Shown: positions 29,136 to 39,525 of the stretch, piece by piece
Layout: each line of letters opens with the position of its first letter
Numbering within the stretch: position 1 is the first letter of the stretch
Translations under genes and position numbers: made by a program
Source: Mycobacterium kubicae
Lineage (GTDB): Bacteria; Actinomycetota; Actinomycetes; Mycobacteriales; Mycobacteriaceae
NCBI RefSeq assembly: GCF_015689175.1
Contig: NZ_CP065047.1
Location: 5,642,001-5,706,000, forward strand
Reading direction: 5' to 3'
Length of the DNA stretch: 64,000 nucleotides
Notes under the pieces: model-generated
What the model saw: the letters and a program-made list of their open reading frames with translations, nothing else
Database searches by the model: none
What the model was told of the DNA's origin: nothing

Positions 29136-29163
29136 TTGGCCGCAGCGTGGATCGCGGTAGAGT
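29136..29163 (+). promoter_or_regulatory. Predicted leuA promoter
   Basis: TTGGCC (29136-29141), a 16-bp spacer and TAGAGT (29158-29163) fit a housekeeping sigma promoter. The start codon of the leader peptide is 7 nt after the -10, so the leader peptide would be translated from a leaderless 5' end. The rest of the stretch from 28915 to 29135 holds the divergent ask 5' region and a 17-mer repeat but no gene that I can support. Confidence 0.55.
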
Positions 29164-29170
29164 TCACACC

Positions 29171-29197
29171 GTGCAGCGGGTGCTCCTCCTCGGACGC

Positions 29198-29212
<15 letters not shown>
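29171..29212 (+). CDS. leuA leader peptide, 13 residues
   Basis: The reading frame starts at GTG and encodes VQRVLLLGRRDGV, with three consecutive Leu codons (CTC CTC CTC), and ends in TGA. It sits between the promoter and a pair of mutually exclusive stem-loops ahead of leuA. Leader peptides with Leu codon runs are known to control leuA by attenuation in actinobacteria. When charged tRNA-Leu is scarce, the ribosome should stall on the CTC run and free the antiterminator. Confidence 0.7.
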
Positions 29213-31620
<2,408 letters not shown>

Positions 31621-31625
31621 AGCTT

Positions 31626-31679
31626 CCGGCCCCCGCCGGTGTGACCACTAAATATCGGCCTGGCTGAAACGGGGGCCGG
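31626..31679. terminator. Inverted repeat upstream of the lipoprotein gene
   Basis: CCGGCCCCCG (31626-31635) is complementary to CGGGGGCCGG (31670-31679), with a 34-base loop. It lies between two minus-strand genes and could end the transcript of the small membrane protein. The long loop lowers confidence. Confidence 0.35.
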
Positions 31680-31699
31680 CGGCTACGGACCGCTCGGGG

Positions 31700-31855
31700 T
31701 CAGAAGTAATGGCGGCGGCCGCCGACGGCGCGTCCGGTGGAGCCCAAGACCCACAAGATGGCGCCGACCACGATGAGAATGATGCCGATCGTCCACAAGA
31801 TGGAGATCTTGAGCACGAATCCAACGATCAGCGCGATGATGCCGAGAATAATCAT
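31700..31855 (-). CDS. DUF6131-like 51-residue membrane protein
   Basis: A small gene with start MIILGIIALIVGFVLKISIL, a second hydrophobic stretch (WTIGIILIVVGAILWVLG) and a basic end (RAVGGRRHYF). A good Shine-Dalgarno (GAGGAAGG) precedes the ATG. This two-helix miniprotein type is common in mycobacteria and related genera and has no known function. It is divergent from the response regulator, with 120 bases between starts that include two dyad boxes. Confidence 0.8.
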   Translation of the reverse strand: MIILGIIALIVGFVLKISILWTIGIILIVVGAILWVLGSTGRAVGGRRHYF

Positions 31856-31924
31856 GACAAGCCTTCCTCTAGATGAGGGCCGACTGTTCGTTGGCCCGGT
31901 TCCCCCGACGCCGACCTCAGTTGA

Positions 31925-31964
31925 CCACCCCTAAGGGGGGTGGCAATACACCCCTAGGGAGGTA
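31925..31964. promoter_or_regulatory. Two CCCCTA-type dyad boxes in the promoter of the response regulator
   Basis: Box 1 (31925-31943) has arms CCACCCCT and an AGGGG-GTGG half with one extra G. Box 2 (31947-31964) reads TACACCCCTAGGGAGGTA, an imperfect 18-bp palindrome. The centres are about 21-22 bp apart, two helical turns. Box 2 abuts the predicted -10 TAATGT at 31963-31968. They may be operators, either for the adjacent regulator or for a metal-responsive repressor with C-run/G-run sites. Confidence 0.45.
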
Positions 31965-31975
31965 ATGTCGCCGGC

Positions 31976-32644
31976 ATGCCGCCAGCTGCCGGCGCGCCGA
32001 TCAGGATCGCGCTCGTCGACGACTATGACGTCGTCGTGAAGGGCGTCGCCAACATGCTCGACCCCTACCGCGACCGGGTCGTGATCGCCGAACTCGACTC
32101 GACCATGCCGGTCGAAGACACCGTCGACATCGTCTTGTACGACTCGTTCGCCCAACCCGAATCCGACCACGAGGAGATCGGGGTGCTGGTGGCCAACCCT
32201 CGGGCGCACCGAGTGGTCGTCTACACCTGGAACTTCCACCCCGATCTCGTCGACAGCGCCCGGCAGCACGGGGCACACGGGTATCTGTCGAAGACCCTGC
32301 CGGCGCGAGAACTGGTCGCCGCCTTGGAGGCCGTGCATGCGGGCGAGGTGGTGATCAGCGACGTGGCGCCGCGGGCGCGCAGCGCGCCGGGACTGGACTG
32401 GCCCGGCCGCGGTGAAGGGCTCAGCGACCGCGAGGCCGAGGTATTGGCGTTGATCACCCAGGGCAAGAGCAACGCCGACGTCGCCCGGCTCACCTACTTG
32501 AGTCCCAACACGGTGAAGTCCTACATCCGCACCATCTACCGCAAGCTGGGCGTCAGCAGCCGCACCCAAGCCGTGCTGTGGGGAGTGCAGCACGGCTTCA
32601 CTCCCGACCATCACCGCATCGAACACTGGCGCGGCGGCCCGTGA
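31976..32644 (+). CDS. Orphan response regulator, LuxR/NarL type
   Basis: 222 residues. The N-terminal receiver-like domain (about 10-125) has the acidic pair in IALVDDYDV, the candidate phosphoryl Asp in VLYDSFAQP, and the conserved Lys in GYLSKTLPARELV. The C-terminal GerE helix-turn-helix (about 145-205) reads GLSDREAEVLALITQGKSNA, then LSPNTVKSYIRTIYRKLGV. No histidine kinase gene is near, so it is an orphan. The ATG is 7 nt after a TAATGT -10 box, so the mRNA is probably leaderless. It may regulate itself and the divergent miniprotein through the two dyads. Confidence 0.87.
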   Translation: MPPAAGAPIRIALVDDYDVVVKGVANMLDPYRDRVVIAELDSTMPVEDTVDIVLYDSFAQPESDHEEIGVLVANPRAHRVVVYTWNFHPDLVDSARQHGAHGYLSKTLPARELVAALEAVHAGEVVISDVAPRARSAPGLDWPGRGEGLSDREAEVLALITQGKSNADVARLTYLSPNTVKSYIRTIYRKLGVSSRTQAVLWGVQHGFTPDHHRIEHWRGGP

Positions 32645-32651
32645 CCCGGCG

Positions 32652-33644
32652 TCAGAACAGGGCGAGCTGATCGTCGAGCGCGGTGACGTCGGTGAAGTCT
32701 TCCATGCTGGTACCGCCGACGACGGATCCGACGCAGTTCATGAACTGCGCGTCGGAAACGACCGGCACCCCCAGCTGTAGCGCGTGATAGCCCTTGCCCT
32801 GCTCGGGCACGGTTTCGTTGCAGACCACCAGCGACGTGTCGCGGTCGACGGAATCGGTGTAGGCCAAGCCGGCGTGCAGGATGCGCTCGACGAGTTCGTC
32901 GTGGGTGCGGCGCACTTCGGCCGCCAGCGCCACCCGCATGCCTTGCACAAGCGGCCTGCCCGAGACGTAGCGCCCCGGGTTGAGGTACGGGCACGGCGTG
33001 CGCGACGCCAGCAACTTCAGCGGCCGCAGCTCCTCGTGGGTCACCCGGCCGTTGGGCCAGCGGCGCCGGGTCACCGGGTAGACGGGCAGCCAGACGTCGC
33101 GTTCCCGGGCGCGTTGCAGCGCCGGGCTCAGGATTCCGGTCAACACGCGGGCGTCGTCGAACGCGTCATGCGGCCGCTCCTGCGCGACCCCCCAGTGCGC
33201 GGCGAGGGTCTCAAGCCGCAGGTTCTCGATGCCGAGTTCGAGTCGGCGCGCCAACTCGACGGTGCACATGACCGAGTCGACCGGCAGTTCGGCCTCCGCC
33301 AACTCGGCTTCGGCGGCGAGGAAGGCGTAGTCGAAGGCGACGTTGTGGGCGACCAGCGTGCGCCCGCGCAACACCTGCGCGACCTCGCCGACGATGTCGG
33401 CGAATCGCGGCTGGTCTTCCAGCATGGCGGCAGTCAACCCGTGCACATGCGTAGGCCCGGGATCGACTCCCGGGTTGAGCAGGCTGACCACCGACTGCTC
33501 GACGCGGCCGGCGGCGTCCAACCCGAGCACGGCAATACTGATGACTCGCGCCTGGCCGGGCCTGAAGCCCGAGGTCTCGACGTCGATCACGGCCCATCCC
33601 TCGTCCGGCTCGCGCGCCGGCCGACCCCAGGACATCCGGTTCAT
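32652..33644 (-). CDS. DnaQ-like 3'-5' exonuclease with BRCT domain (Rv3711c-like)
   Basis: 330 residues. The exonuclease domain (about 15-180) has ExoI motif AVIDVETSGF (Asp and Glu), ExoII HNVAFDYAFL and ExoIII HDAFDDARVL, so all metal ligands are present. The C-terminal part has a BRCT-like fold (MRVALAAEVRRTHDELVERI, then LVVCNETVPEQGKGYHALQL). This corresponds to the epsilon-like DNA polymerase III subunit homologue of M. tuberculosis; replication proofreading in mycobacteria is mainly by the DnaE1 PHP domain, so its role may be in repair. Confidence 0.9.
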   Translation of the reverse strand: MNRMSWGRPAREPDEGWAVIDVETSGFRPGQARVISIAVLGLDAAGRVEQSVVSLLNPGVDPGPTHVHGLTAAMLEDQPRFADIVGEVAQVLRGRTLVAHNVAFDYAFLAAEAELAEAELPVDSVMCTVELARRLELGIENLRLETLAAHWGVAQERPHDAFDDARVLTGILSPALQRARERDVWLPVYPVTRRRWPNGRVTHEELRPLKLLASRTPCPYLNPGRYVSGRPLVQGMRVALAAEVRRTHDELVERILHAGLAYTDSVDRDTSLVVCNETVPEQGKGYHALQLGVPVVSDAQFMNCVGSVVGGTSMEDFTDVTALDDQLALF

Positions 33645-33712
33645 GGCTCGAGGATGACATGTCCGACCGACATCGCCGGCTCGCTGACGCCTCGTGTCGA
33701 GTTGTTATCCCC

Positions 33713-33821
33713 GAGGTGACCCGCTGCGCCCGGCGACAAGCGCCGAGCTTGCGATCACCTCTGGACCCGACGGAGGTGACCCGCTGCGCCCGGCGACAAG
33801 CGCCGCGCTTGCGATCACCTC
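33713..33821. repeat. 60-bp tandem repeat, two copies, with inverted ends
   Basis: Two 49-bp units at 33713-33761 and 33773-33821 differ at one base; with the 11-base linker the period is 60 bp. Each unit begins GAGGTGA and ends TCACCTC, so each can form a hairpin, with further GCGCC/GGCGC-type complementarity inside. The second copy abuts the predicted murT -10 box. It is not part of a supported coding region. Confidence 0.75.
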
Positions 33822-33827
33822 TAAACT
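33822..33827 (+). promoter_or_regulatory. Predicted -10 box for murT-gatD
   Basis: TAAACT is followed by 7 nt and GTG 33835. It supports this start and a leaderless mRNA. The -35 region would lie within the second hairpin repeat. Confidence 0.45.
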
Positions 33828-33834
33828 CACCCGC

Positions 33835-35064
33835 GTGATCACCGCCCGCGCCCGTCTGGCGCTCGCCGCCGGAGCGAGCGCCCGGTGGGCGTCGCGGGTG
33901 ACCGGGCGGGGAGCCGGCGCCATGATCGGCGGGCTGGTCGCGATGACGCTGGACCGCTCGGTCCTGCGCCAACTGGGGGCGGGCCGGCGCACGGTCGTCG
34001 TCACCGGCACCAACGGCAAGTCAACGACCACCCGGATGACCGCCGCGGCCTTGGGCACCCTGGGCGGTGTGGCCACCAACGCCGAGGGCGCCAACATGGA
34101 CGCCGGCCTGGTCGCCGCGCTCGCCGCCGACCGCGCCGCCGAACTGGCCGCCCTGGAAGTCGACGAGATGCACGTCCCGCACGTCTGCGACGCGGTCGAC
34201 CCGCGCGTCGTCGTGCTGCTCAACCTGTCGCGCGACCAACTGGACCGCGTCGGGGAGATCAACGTCATCGAGCGCACCCTGCGCGCCGGATTGGCTCGGC
34301 ACCCGCAAGCCGTCGTCGTCGCCAACTGTGACGACGTGCTGATGACCTCCGCCGCCTACGACAGCCCCCACGTGGTGTGGGTGGCCGCGGGCGGCTCCTG
34401 GGCCAACGACTCGGTCAGCTGCCCGCGCAGCGGCGAGGTCATCGTCCGCGACAAGGGTCACTGGTATTCCACCGGCGCCGACTTCAAGCGGCCCAGCCCG
34501 CAGTGGTGGTTCGACGAGGAGACCCTGTACGGCCCCGACGGGTTGGCCCTGCCCATGCAGCTGGCCCTGCCGGGCGCGGTGAACCGCGGTAACGCCGCCC
34601 AGGCCGTCGCGGCCGCAGTCGCGTTGGGTGCCGACCCGGGCAAGGCCGTGGCCGCGGTGTCCGGCGTCGACGAGGTCGCCGGGCGCTACCGGACCGTGCG
34701 CGTGGGTGCGCACGAGGCCCGGATCCTGCTGGCCAAGAACCCGGCCGGCTGGCAGGAGGCGCTGTCGATGGTGGACAAGCACGCGGCCGGTGTGGTGATC
34801 GCGGTCAACGGTCAGGTGCCCGACGGTGAGGACCTGTCGTGGTTGTGGGATGTGCGGTTCGAGCACTTCGAGCAGACCAAGGTGGTGGCCGCCGGCGAGC
34901 GCGGCACCGACCTGGCGGTCCGTCTGGGCTACGCGGGCGTCGAGCACACGCTGGTGCACGACACCGTCGCGGCCATCGCATCCTGCCCGCCCGGGCGGGT
35001 GGAGGTCGTCGCCAACTACACCGCGTTCTTGCAACTGCAGCGGGCATTGGGGCGTCATGGCTGA
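33835..35064 (+). CDS. murT: Lipid II isoglutaminyl synthase, glutamate-activating subunit MurT
   Basis: With GatD, amidates the D-glutamate of lipid II to D-isoglutamine at the inner membrane face. 409 residues from GTG 33835. It has a Mur-ligase central domain with the ATP motif VVTGTNGKSTTTRM near residue 60 and the ATNAEGANMDAGL segment. Other marks are EVDEMHVPHV and NLSRDQLDRVGEI, and the C-terminal DUF1727 domain ends YTAFLQLQRALG. The open frame extends 47 codons upstream across the tandem repeats; that part is rejected. It overlaps gatD by 8 bases. Confidence 0.93.
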   Translation: MITARARLALAAGASARWASRVTGRGAGAMIGGLVAMTLDRSVLRQLGAGRRTVVVTGTNGKSTTTRMTAAALGTLGGVATNAEGANMDAGLVAALAADRAAELAALEVDEMHVPHVCDAVDPRVVVLLNLSRDQLDRVGEINVIERTLRAGLARHPQAVVVANCDDVLMTSAAYDSPHVVWVAAGGSWANDSVSCPRSGEVIVRDKGHWYSTGADFKRPSPQWWFDEETLYGPDGLALPMQLALPGAVNRGNAAQAVAAAVALGADPGKAVAAVSGVDEVAGRYRTVRVGAHEARILLAKNPAGWQEALSMVDKHAAGVVIAVNGQVPDGEDLSWLWDVRFEHFEQTKVVAAGERGTDLAVRLGYAGVEHTLVHDTVAAIASCPPGRVEVVANYTAFLQLQRALGRHG

Positions 35065-35764
35065 CTCGACCGTGCGGATCGGGCTGGTGCTGCCCGACGT
35101 GATGGGCACCTACGGCGACGGCGGAAACGCGCTGGTCTTGCGCCAACGGCTGCTGCTGCGCGGCATCGACGCCCAGATCGAAGAGATCACCCTGGACGAC
35201 CCGGTGCCGGAGTCGCTGGACCTCTACACCCTCGGCGGGGCGGAGGATTATGCGCAGCGGCTGGCCACCCGGCATCTGATCCGGCATCCGGGCTTGCAGC
35301 GCGCCGCCGACCGGGGCGCGCCCGTGTTGGCCATCTGCGCGGCCATTCAGGTGTTGGGGCACTGGTATGAGACGTCGTCGGGAGAGCGCGTCGAAGGCGT
35401 CGGCCTGCTGGACGCGACGACCTCGCCGCAGCCCACCCGCACCATCGGCGAAGTGGTGGCCAAGCCGCTGCTGGCCGGGTTGACCCAACGCCTCACCGGG
35501 TTCGAGAACCACCGCGGCGGGACGACGCTCGGGCCGGCGGCCTCGCCACTCTGCGAGGTCGTCAAGGGCGCCGGAAACCGGGCCGGGGACGGCGTGGACG
35601 GCGCCGTGCAGGGCAGCGTCGTCGCGACCTACATGCACGGCCCGTGTCTGGCGCGCAACCCGGAGTTGGCCGATCGGCTGTTGAGCAAGGTGGTCGGCGA
35701 CCTGCCACCGCTGGAACTTCCCGAGGTCGAGTTGTTGCGCCGCGAGCGGCTGTCGACGCGCTGA
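35057..35764 (+). CDS. gatD: Lipid II isoglutaminyl synthase, glutamine amidotransferase subunit GatD
   Basis: Provides ammonia from glutamine for MurT. 235 residues from ATG 35057. It is a class I glutaminase-like (CobB/CobQ type) fold with VLPDVMGTYGDGGNALVL at the N-terminus. The nucleophilic Cys is in LAICAAIQVLG near residue 94 and the catalytic His in VATYMHGPCLARNPELA near 195. The FENHRGGT segment precedes it. It corresponds to Rv3713 and is the second gene of the murT-gatD operon. The IS30 element begins almost directly after the stop. Confidence 0.92.
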   Translation: MADSTVRIGLVLPDVMGTYGDGGNALVLRQRLLLRGIDAQIEEITLDDPVPESLDLYTLGGAEDYAQRLATRHLIRHPGLQRAADRGAPVLAICAAIQVLGHWYETSSGERVEGVGLLDATTSPQPTRTIGEVVAKPLLAGLTQRLTGFENHRGGTTLGPAASPLCEVVKGAGNRAGDGVDGAVQGSVVATYMHGPCLARNPELADRLLSKVVGDLPPLELPEVELLRRERLSTR

Positions 35765-35770
35765 GCCTGA

Positions 35771-37091
35771 AGAATTGCGGCAGAAGTTCGAGGCGGATTC
35801 AAGGTTTGCTTGCAACAGTGGCTGTTGACGCGCTCGACAGTAGCCGATCGAGCATCTTGGCGGGGCTGTCCCAGTCGAATCGCTTTCGTGGCCGGTTGTT
35901 GAGTTCGGCAGCAACCTCGTCGAGGTAGGCAGCTGAGTGGATTGATAAGTCGGTGCCCTTCGGAAAGTATTGGCGCAAGAGGCCGTTGGTGTTTTCGTTG
36001 CTGCCGCGTTGCCAGGGTGAATGTGGGTCGCAGAAGTAGATGTCGAGGTCAGCGGCAAGGCTGATACGGCCGTGAGCGGCCATTTCGTGGCCTTGATCCC
36101 AGGTTAGGGTCTTCCACAGATCTCGTGGCAGGACTTGGATTTTGGCGATCATGGCCTCGGCGACCACATCGGCCTGGCGGCTAGCGGGTAGGTGCAGCAG
36201 CTGCACGAATCCAGTGGAGCGCTCGACTAGGGTGCCTATCTGAGAGGCCTGGTTCTTGCCGATGATGAGGTCTCCCTCCCAATGCCCAGGTACGGCGCGG
36301 TCGGCGGCCTCGGCGGGGCGCTCGCTGATGTTGACCATGCCCGGAATGCGGCTGCGACCATCTCCTGCGCGAGCTCTCTTACGGGGTCGACGCAGCGCGC
36401 GCCCGGTGCGCAGGCAGGTGACCAGATCGCGGCGTAACTCACCGCGTCCTTGCACGTAAAGCGCTCGGTAGATGGTCTCGTGGGACACGTGCATCTCCGG
36501 GCTGTCGGGATAGGTCTTGGCTAGCTCGCCGGCGATCTGCTCCGGGCTGTATTTCTTAGTCAACAATGCCTGCACCTTGCCGGCCAACTGCGGGCAGCGG
36601 GTCAGCTTGCCGGCCTTCGGGCGGCGCGCCCGTTCCTCGCTCCGGCGTTGAGCGATCCGCGCCGAATACCCCGACGTGGCATCCCACCCGCACTGGCGGG
36701 CCCCGAACCGATACTTAGCCCGATAGCGACCGGTCAGACCGCGAGCAGCGCCGTTTCGGTCAATCTCGCGCATGACCGTTGACGGCGCCCGCTTCAATCG
36801 ATGAGCGATCAAGCGAATCGACTCACCTCGTGAGGTGCCGATCATGATCTGTTCGCGCTCCTCAGGCGACAGCCGCGGACGCTTGCGCCCCTGTGGCGCT
36901 TGCAGTTGTGGATTCACGCCACCAAATCTGCAAAACCATCTCCAGCCGCAGCTTCCAGACACGCCGACAGCAACACCGGCATCCTCTGAAGACCATCCCG
37001 CAGCGATCAACTCCCAGAACCGACGCCGAGCCGATAACCCCTGCCATTGGCGCGTCACCGAACACTCCTTACTACGAAGTGTTGCAATTAC
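35771..37091. mobile_element. IS30-family insertion sequence
   Basis: A transposase gene fills the element. Outside it, imperfect inverted ends are visible: GAATTGCGGCAGAAGTTCG at the left (35772-35790) and, read from the right, TAATTGCAACACTTCG (37075-37090). They share AATTGC, CA and TTCG, with a 2-3 base gap. The exact tips and the target duplication cannot be fixed by eye. The element lies between gatD and recR, where M. tuberculosis carries Rv3714c. Confidence 0.65.
35799..37058 (-). CDS. IS30-family transposase
   Basis: 419 residues, apparently intact. The N-terminal helix-turn-helix region reads LSPEEREQIMIGTSRGESIR, then LIAHRLKRAPSTVMREIDRNG, typical for IS30. The DDE catalytic residues are Asp in PGHWEGDLIIGKNQ, Asp in LTWDQGHEMA and Glu in RGSNENTNGLLRQYFPKGTD. 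The conserved end LNNRPRKRFDWDSPAKML is present. About 70 extra N-terminal residues precede the common core. Base composition is somewhat less GC-rich than the neighbours, as expected for acquired DNA. Confidence 0.95.
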   Translation of the reverse strand: MTRQWQGLSARRRFWELIAAGWSSEDAGVAVGVSGSCGWRWFCRFGGVNPQLQAPQGRKRPRLSPEEREQIMIGTSRGESIRLIAHRLKRAPSTVMREIDRNGAARGLTGRYRAKYRFGARQCGWDATSGYSARIAQRRSEERARRPKAGKLTRCPQLAGKVQALLTKKYSPEQIAGELAKTYPDSPEMHVSHETIYRALYVQGRGELRRDLVTCLRTGRALRRPRKRARAGDGRSRIPGMVNISERPAEAADRAVPGHWEGDLIIGKNQASQIGTLVERSTGFVQLLHLPASRQADVVAEAMIAKIQVLPRDLWKTLTWDQGHEMAAHGRISLAADLDIYFCDPHSPWQRGSNENTNGLLRQYFPKGTDLSIHSAAYLDEVAAELNNRPRKRFDWDSPAKMLDRLLSSASTATVASKP

Positions 37092-37150
37092 CCCCTGAAC
37101 CCAAGCGAGTAACGGCCTGCAGAATTACCGGCTCGGCGCGAACAACGAGA

Positions 37151-37762
37151 TCAGACCATGGCGCGACGGCCGGTGAGCGCACGGCCCAGCGTCAGCTCGT
37201 CGGCGAATTCCAAGTCCCCGCCCATCGGCAGACCTGAGGCGATCCGCGTCACCGTCAGCCCGGGGATGTCGCGCAGCATCCGCACCAGGTAGGTCGCGGT
37301 CGCCTCTCCCTCGGTGTTGGGGTCGGTGGCGATGATCACCTCGGTGATCTCGACGTCGTCGACCCGTTCCCCGATCCGGGTCAGCAGCTCACGGATCCGC
37401 AGCTGCTCAGGGCCGATGCCCGACAGCGGATCCAGCGCCCCGCCCAGCACGTGGTAGCGGCCGCGGAATTCGCGGGTGCGTTCGACGGCCTGGACGTCCT
37501 TGGGCTCTTCGACGACGCACACCAGGGCGCCGTCCCGACGGGGGTCGGCGCAGATCCGGCACCGCTCGGCGTCGGAGACGTTGCCGCATACCGCGCAGAA
37601 CCGCACCCCGTCGCGGACCTTGCCCAGCGCGGCGGTCAGCCGATCGATGTCCGGGGGTTCCACCGACAACAGGTGGAAGGCGATGCGCTGGGCACTCTTG
37701 GGACCGATGCCCGGCAGCTTGCCGAGCTCGTCGATCAGATCCTGGACCGGTCCTTCAAACAT
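37151..37762 (-). CDS. recR: Recombination mediator protein RecR
   Basis: Acts with RecO/RecF to load RecA on gaps. 203 residues, standard length. It has the helix-hairpin-helix near the N-terminus ([20 protein letters not shown]), the Cys4 zinc finger [16 protein letters not shown] at about 56-71, and a Toprim domain ([18 protein letters not shown]; then [20 protein letters not shown]). The C-terminal Walker-like [18 protein letters not shown] is present. It is probably cotranscribed with the upstream YbaB/EbfC gene, 9 bases away. Confidence 0.96.
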   Translation of the reverse strand: MFEGPVQDLIDELGKLPGIGPKSAQRIAFHLLSVEPPDIDRLTAALGKVRDGVRFCAVCGNVSDAERCRICADPRRDGALVCVVEEPKDVQAVERTREFRGRYHVLGGALDPLSGIGPEQLRIRELLTRIGERVDDVEITEVIIATDPNTEGEATATYLVRMLRDIPGLTVTRIASGLPMGGDLEFADELTLGRALTGRRAMV

Positions 37763-37771
37763 ATTTGCAGG

Positions 37772-38143
37772 TCAGATGCCCTGACCGCCGGCCACACCGG
37801 GCATCCCGGGAGGCGCGGGCGGAGCGGGCGCGGCCGGTGGGCGCATGGCACCGGCCAGCGCGCCCAGCCGCTCCTGGGCCATCTTGGTGACTTGTGCGGA
37901 TGCGTCGCGCATGGCGCCGACGATCAGGTCCTGCAGGGTTTCGATGTCACTCGGGTCGACCACCTTCGGGTCGATGGTCACGCCGATCACTTCGCCGCTG
38001 CCTTTGACCCGGACCTGGACCAGGCCTTTGCCGGCTTGCCCATGCACCTCGGAGTTCGCCAACTGCTGCTGGGCCTCCAACAGTTTCTGTTGCATCTGCT
38101 GCGCCTGAGCGAGCAGCTGCGACATATCGCCTCCGGGTTGCAT
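37772..38143 (-). CDS. YbaB/EbfC family nucleoid-associated protein (Rv3716c-like)
   Basis: 123 residues. The N-terminal helix is Gln-rich ([20 protein letters not shown]), followed by the family core [20 protein letters not shown] and the helix [21 protein letters not shown] Pro/Gly-rich tail ends the protein. Family members are dimeric DNA-binding proteins; the gene is very commonly linked to recR and dnaX, and both are in this window. An SD-like GAGGGGAC precedes the ATG. Confidence 0.92.
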   Translation of the reverse strand: MQPGGDMSQLLAQAQQMQQKLLEAQQQLANSEVHGQAGKGLVQVRVKGSGEVIGVTIDPKVVDPSDIETLQDLIVGAMRDASAQVTKMAQERLGALAGAMRPPAAPAPPAPPGMPGVAGGQGI

Positions 38144-38229
38144 GACAGTCCCCTCGCATCTTGGTCTCGAGTTGGTTTCGCCTGCGGATGTCGGGCGATT
38201 CGAAACACCCAGCGTAGACCGCGCGACGC

Positions 38230-38235
38230 TACCTT
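38230..38235 (+). promoter_or_regulatory. Predicted -10 box for ami1
   Basis: TACCTT is followed by 6 nt and then GTG 38242, consistent with a leaderless transcript. Confidence 0.4.
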
Positions 38236-38241
38236 GGCGCC

Positions 38242-39003
38242 GTGGACCTACGAGTTAGCCTGCGTGTCGGAATAGCCATGGTTGCCGGGGTGCTCGTTGC
38301 TGCTTCGACGCCGACCCTCCCCACCGCGACCGCAAATCCCTCCAACATCGCCGGCATGGTGGTGTTCATCGATCCCGGCCATAACGGCGCCAACGACGCC
38401 TCCATCGGCCGTCAGGTGCCCACCGGTCGCGGCGGCACCAAAGACTGCCAAGCCAGCGGAACCTCAACCAACAGCGGCTACCAGGAGCACACGTTCACCT
38501 GGGACACCGCGCTGCGGCTGCGCGCCGCGTTAAATGCCCTGGGCGTGCGGACCGCCATGTCGCGCGGCAACGACAACGCCTTGGGGCCGTGCGTCGACGA
38601 ACGCGCCAACATGGCCAACGCCCTGCACCCCAACGCGGTGGTGAGCCTGCACGGCGACGGCGGCCCGGCCTCGGGTCGCGGCTTCCACGTCAACTACTCG
38701 TCGCCGCCGCTCAACGCGGCACAGGCGGGACCGTCGGTGCAGTTCGCGCGGGTGATGCGCGACCAGTTGCAGGCCTCGGGTATCCCGCCGGCCAACTACA
38801 TCGGGCAAAGCGGTCTGTACGGGCGCTCGGACCTGGCCGGCCTGAACCTGGCGCAATATCCGTCGGTGCTGGTCGAGTTGGGCAACATGAAGAACCCCGC
38901 CGACTCGGCGCTGATGGAGTCGGCCGAAGGCCGCCAGAAATACGCCGACGCGTTGACCCGCGGCGTCGCGGGATTCCTGGCTACCCAGGGCCAGGCGCGC
39001 TAG
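38242..39003 (+). CDS. ami1: N-acetylmuramoyl-L-alanine amidase (Rv3717/Ami1)
   Basis: Periplasmic zinc amidase that cuts the MurNAc-L-Ala bond of peptidoglycan. 253 residues with a signal peptide (about 1-30, ends PTATA). The Amidase_3 fold has zinc ligands His in [10 protein letters not shown], Glu in [12 protein letters not shown] and His in VVSLHGDGG. The catalytic Glu is in [17 protein letters not shown]. There is no separate cell-wall binding domain, as in the M. tuberculosis enzyme. It is convergent with the next gene, sharing a CTAG stop. Confidence 0.93.
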   Translation: MDLRVSLRVGIAMVAGVLVAASTPTLPTATANPSNIAGMVVFIDPGHNGANDASIGRQVPTGRGGTKDCQASGTSTNSGYQEHTFTWDTALRLRAALNALGVRTAMSRGNDNALGPCVDERANMANALHPNAVVSLHGDGGPASGRGFHVNYSSPPLNAAQAGPSVQFARVMRDQLQASGIPPANYIGQSGLYGRSDLAGLNLAQYPSVLVELGNMKNPADSALMESAEGRQKYADALTRGVAGFLATQGQAR

Positions 39004-39443
39004 GCCGAGCGCTCCAGTTCTGTCTTCAGGTTCGCCAGCACCTCTCCCTGGATCCGCTTGAGCCCAAGCGGCGCAAACGTCTTCTCGAAGAAACCTTTGA
39101 CTCCGCCGGCGCCGGTCCAGGTCGTCTTCACGGTGACGCTGGAACCTGGTCCGGCCGGTGCCACCGTCCAGTTGGTGACCAAGGACGAGTTGGTGTCCTT
39201 TTCGATGACGGTGTGACCGGCGACGTCGACGTTGACCTGCACGTCGCGCACGCGGGATTTGGTGGCTTGCAGCCGCCACTTGGCGACCGTGCCCTGGCCC
39301 TTGCCGCCCTGCAGCACTTGGTAGTCGCTGTATTGCGGGGAGAGGATCTTCGGGCGAACAGTCTGGTAATCGGCCACCGCGTCGAACACGGCCGCGGGGT
39401 CGGCGTCGATCAGAATAGTGCTGGCAGCGCTCACTTGTCCCAT
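39000..39443 (-). CDS. SRPBCC (polyketide-cyclase-like) protein (Rv3718c-like)
   Basis: 147 residues. START-like fold marks are STILIDADPAAVFDAVADY at the N-terminus, VQVNVDVAGHTVIEKDTN and TNWTVAPAGPGSSVTVKTTW in the middle, and a C-terminal helix (GVKGFFEKTFAPLGLKRIQG). It probably binds a hydrophobic ligand; the ligand is unknown. It is divergent from the FAD oxidase gene, with about 82 bases between. Confidence 0.88.
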   Translation of the reverse strand: MGQVSAASTILIDADPAAVFDAVADYQTVRPKILSPQYSDYQVLQGGKGQGTVAKWRLQATKSRVRDVQVNVDVAGHTVIEKDTNSSLVTNWTVAPAGPGSSVTVKTTWTGAGGVKGFFEKTFAPLGLKRIQGEVLANLKTELERSA

Positions 39444-39498
39444 CGTCGAGCACCTCCTCTGTGGTATTCGGGTACGGGCCCGCGCGCAGATGCAGGGG

Positions 39499-39517
39499 CC
39501 CTAGTCGAGGACTAGGG
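39499..39517. promoter_or_regulatory. Perfect 19-bp dyad overlapping the -10 of the FAD oxidase operon
   Basis: CCCTAGTC (39499-39506), a 3-base centre GAG, and GACTAGGG (39510-39517) form a perfect inverted repeat. The predicted -10 TAGGGT (39513-39518) is inside it and lies 7 nt before ATG 39526. A repressor bound here would block the promoter. Confidence 0.6.
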
Positions 39518-39525
39518 TATATGTG

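Noticed and set aside
33694..33834. N-terminal extension of MurT across the 60-bp repeats
   Set aside because: The open frame is a by-product of the repeat; a -10 box and GTG start follow it and the family begins at 33835.
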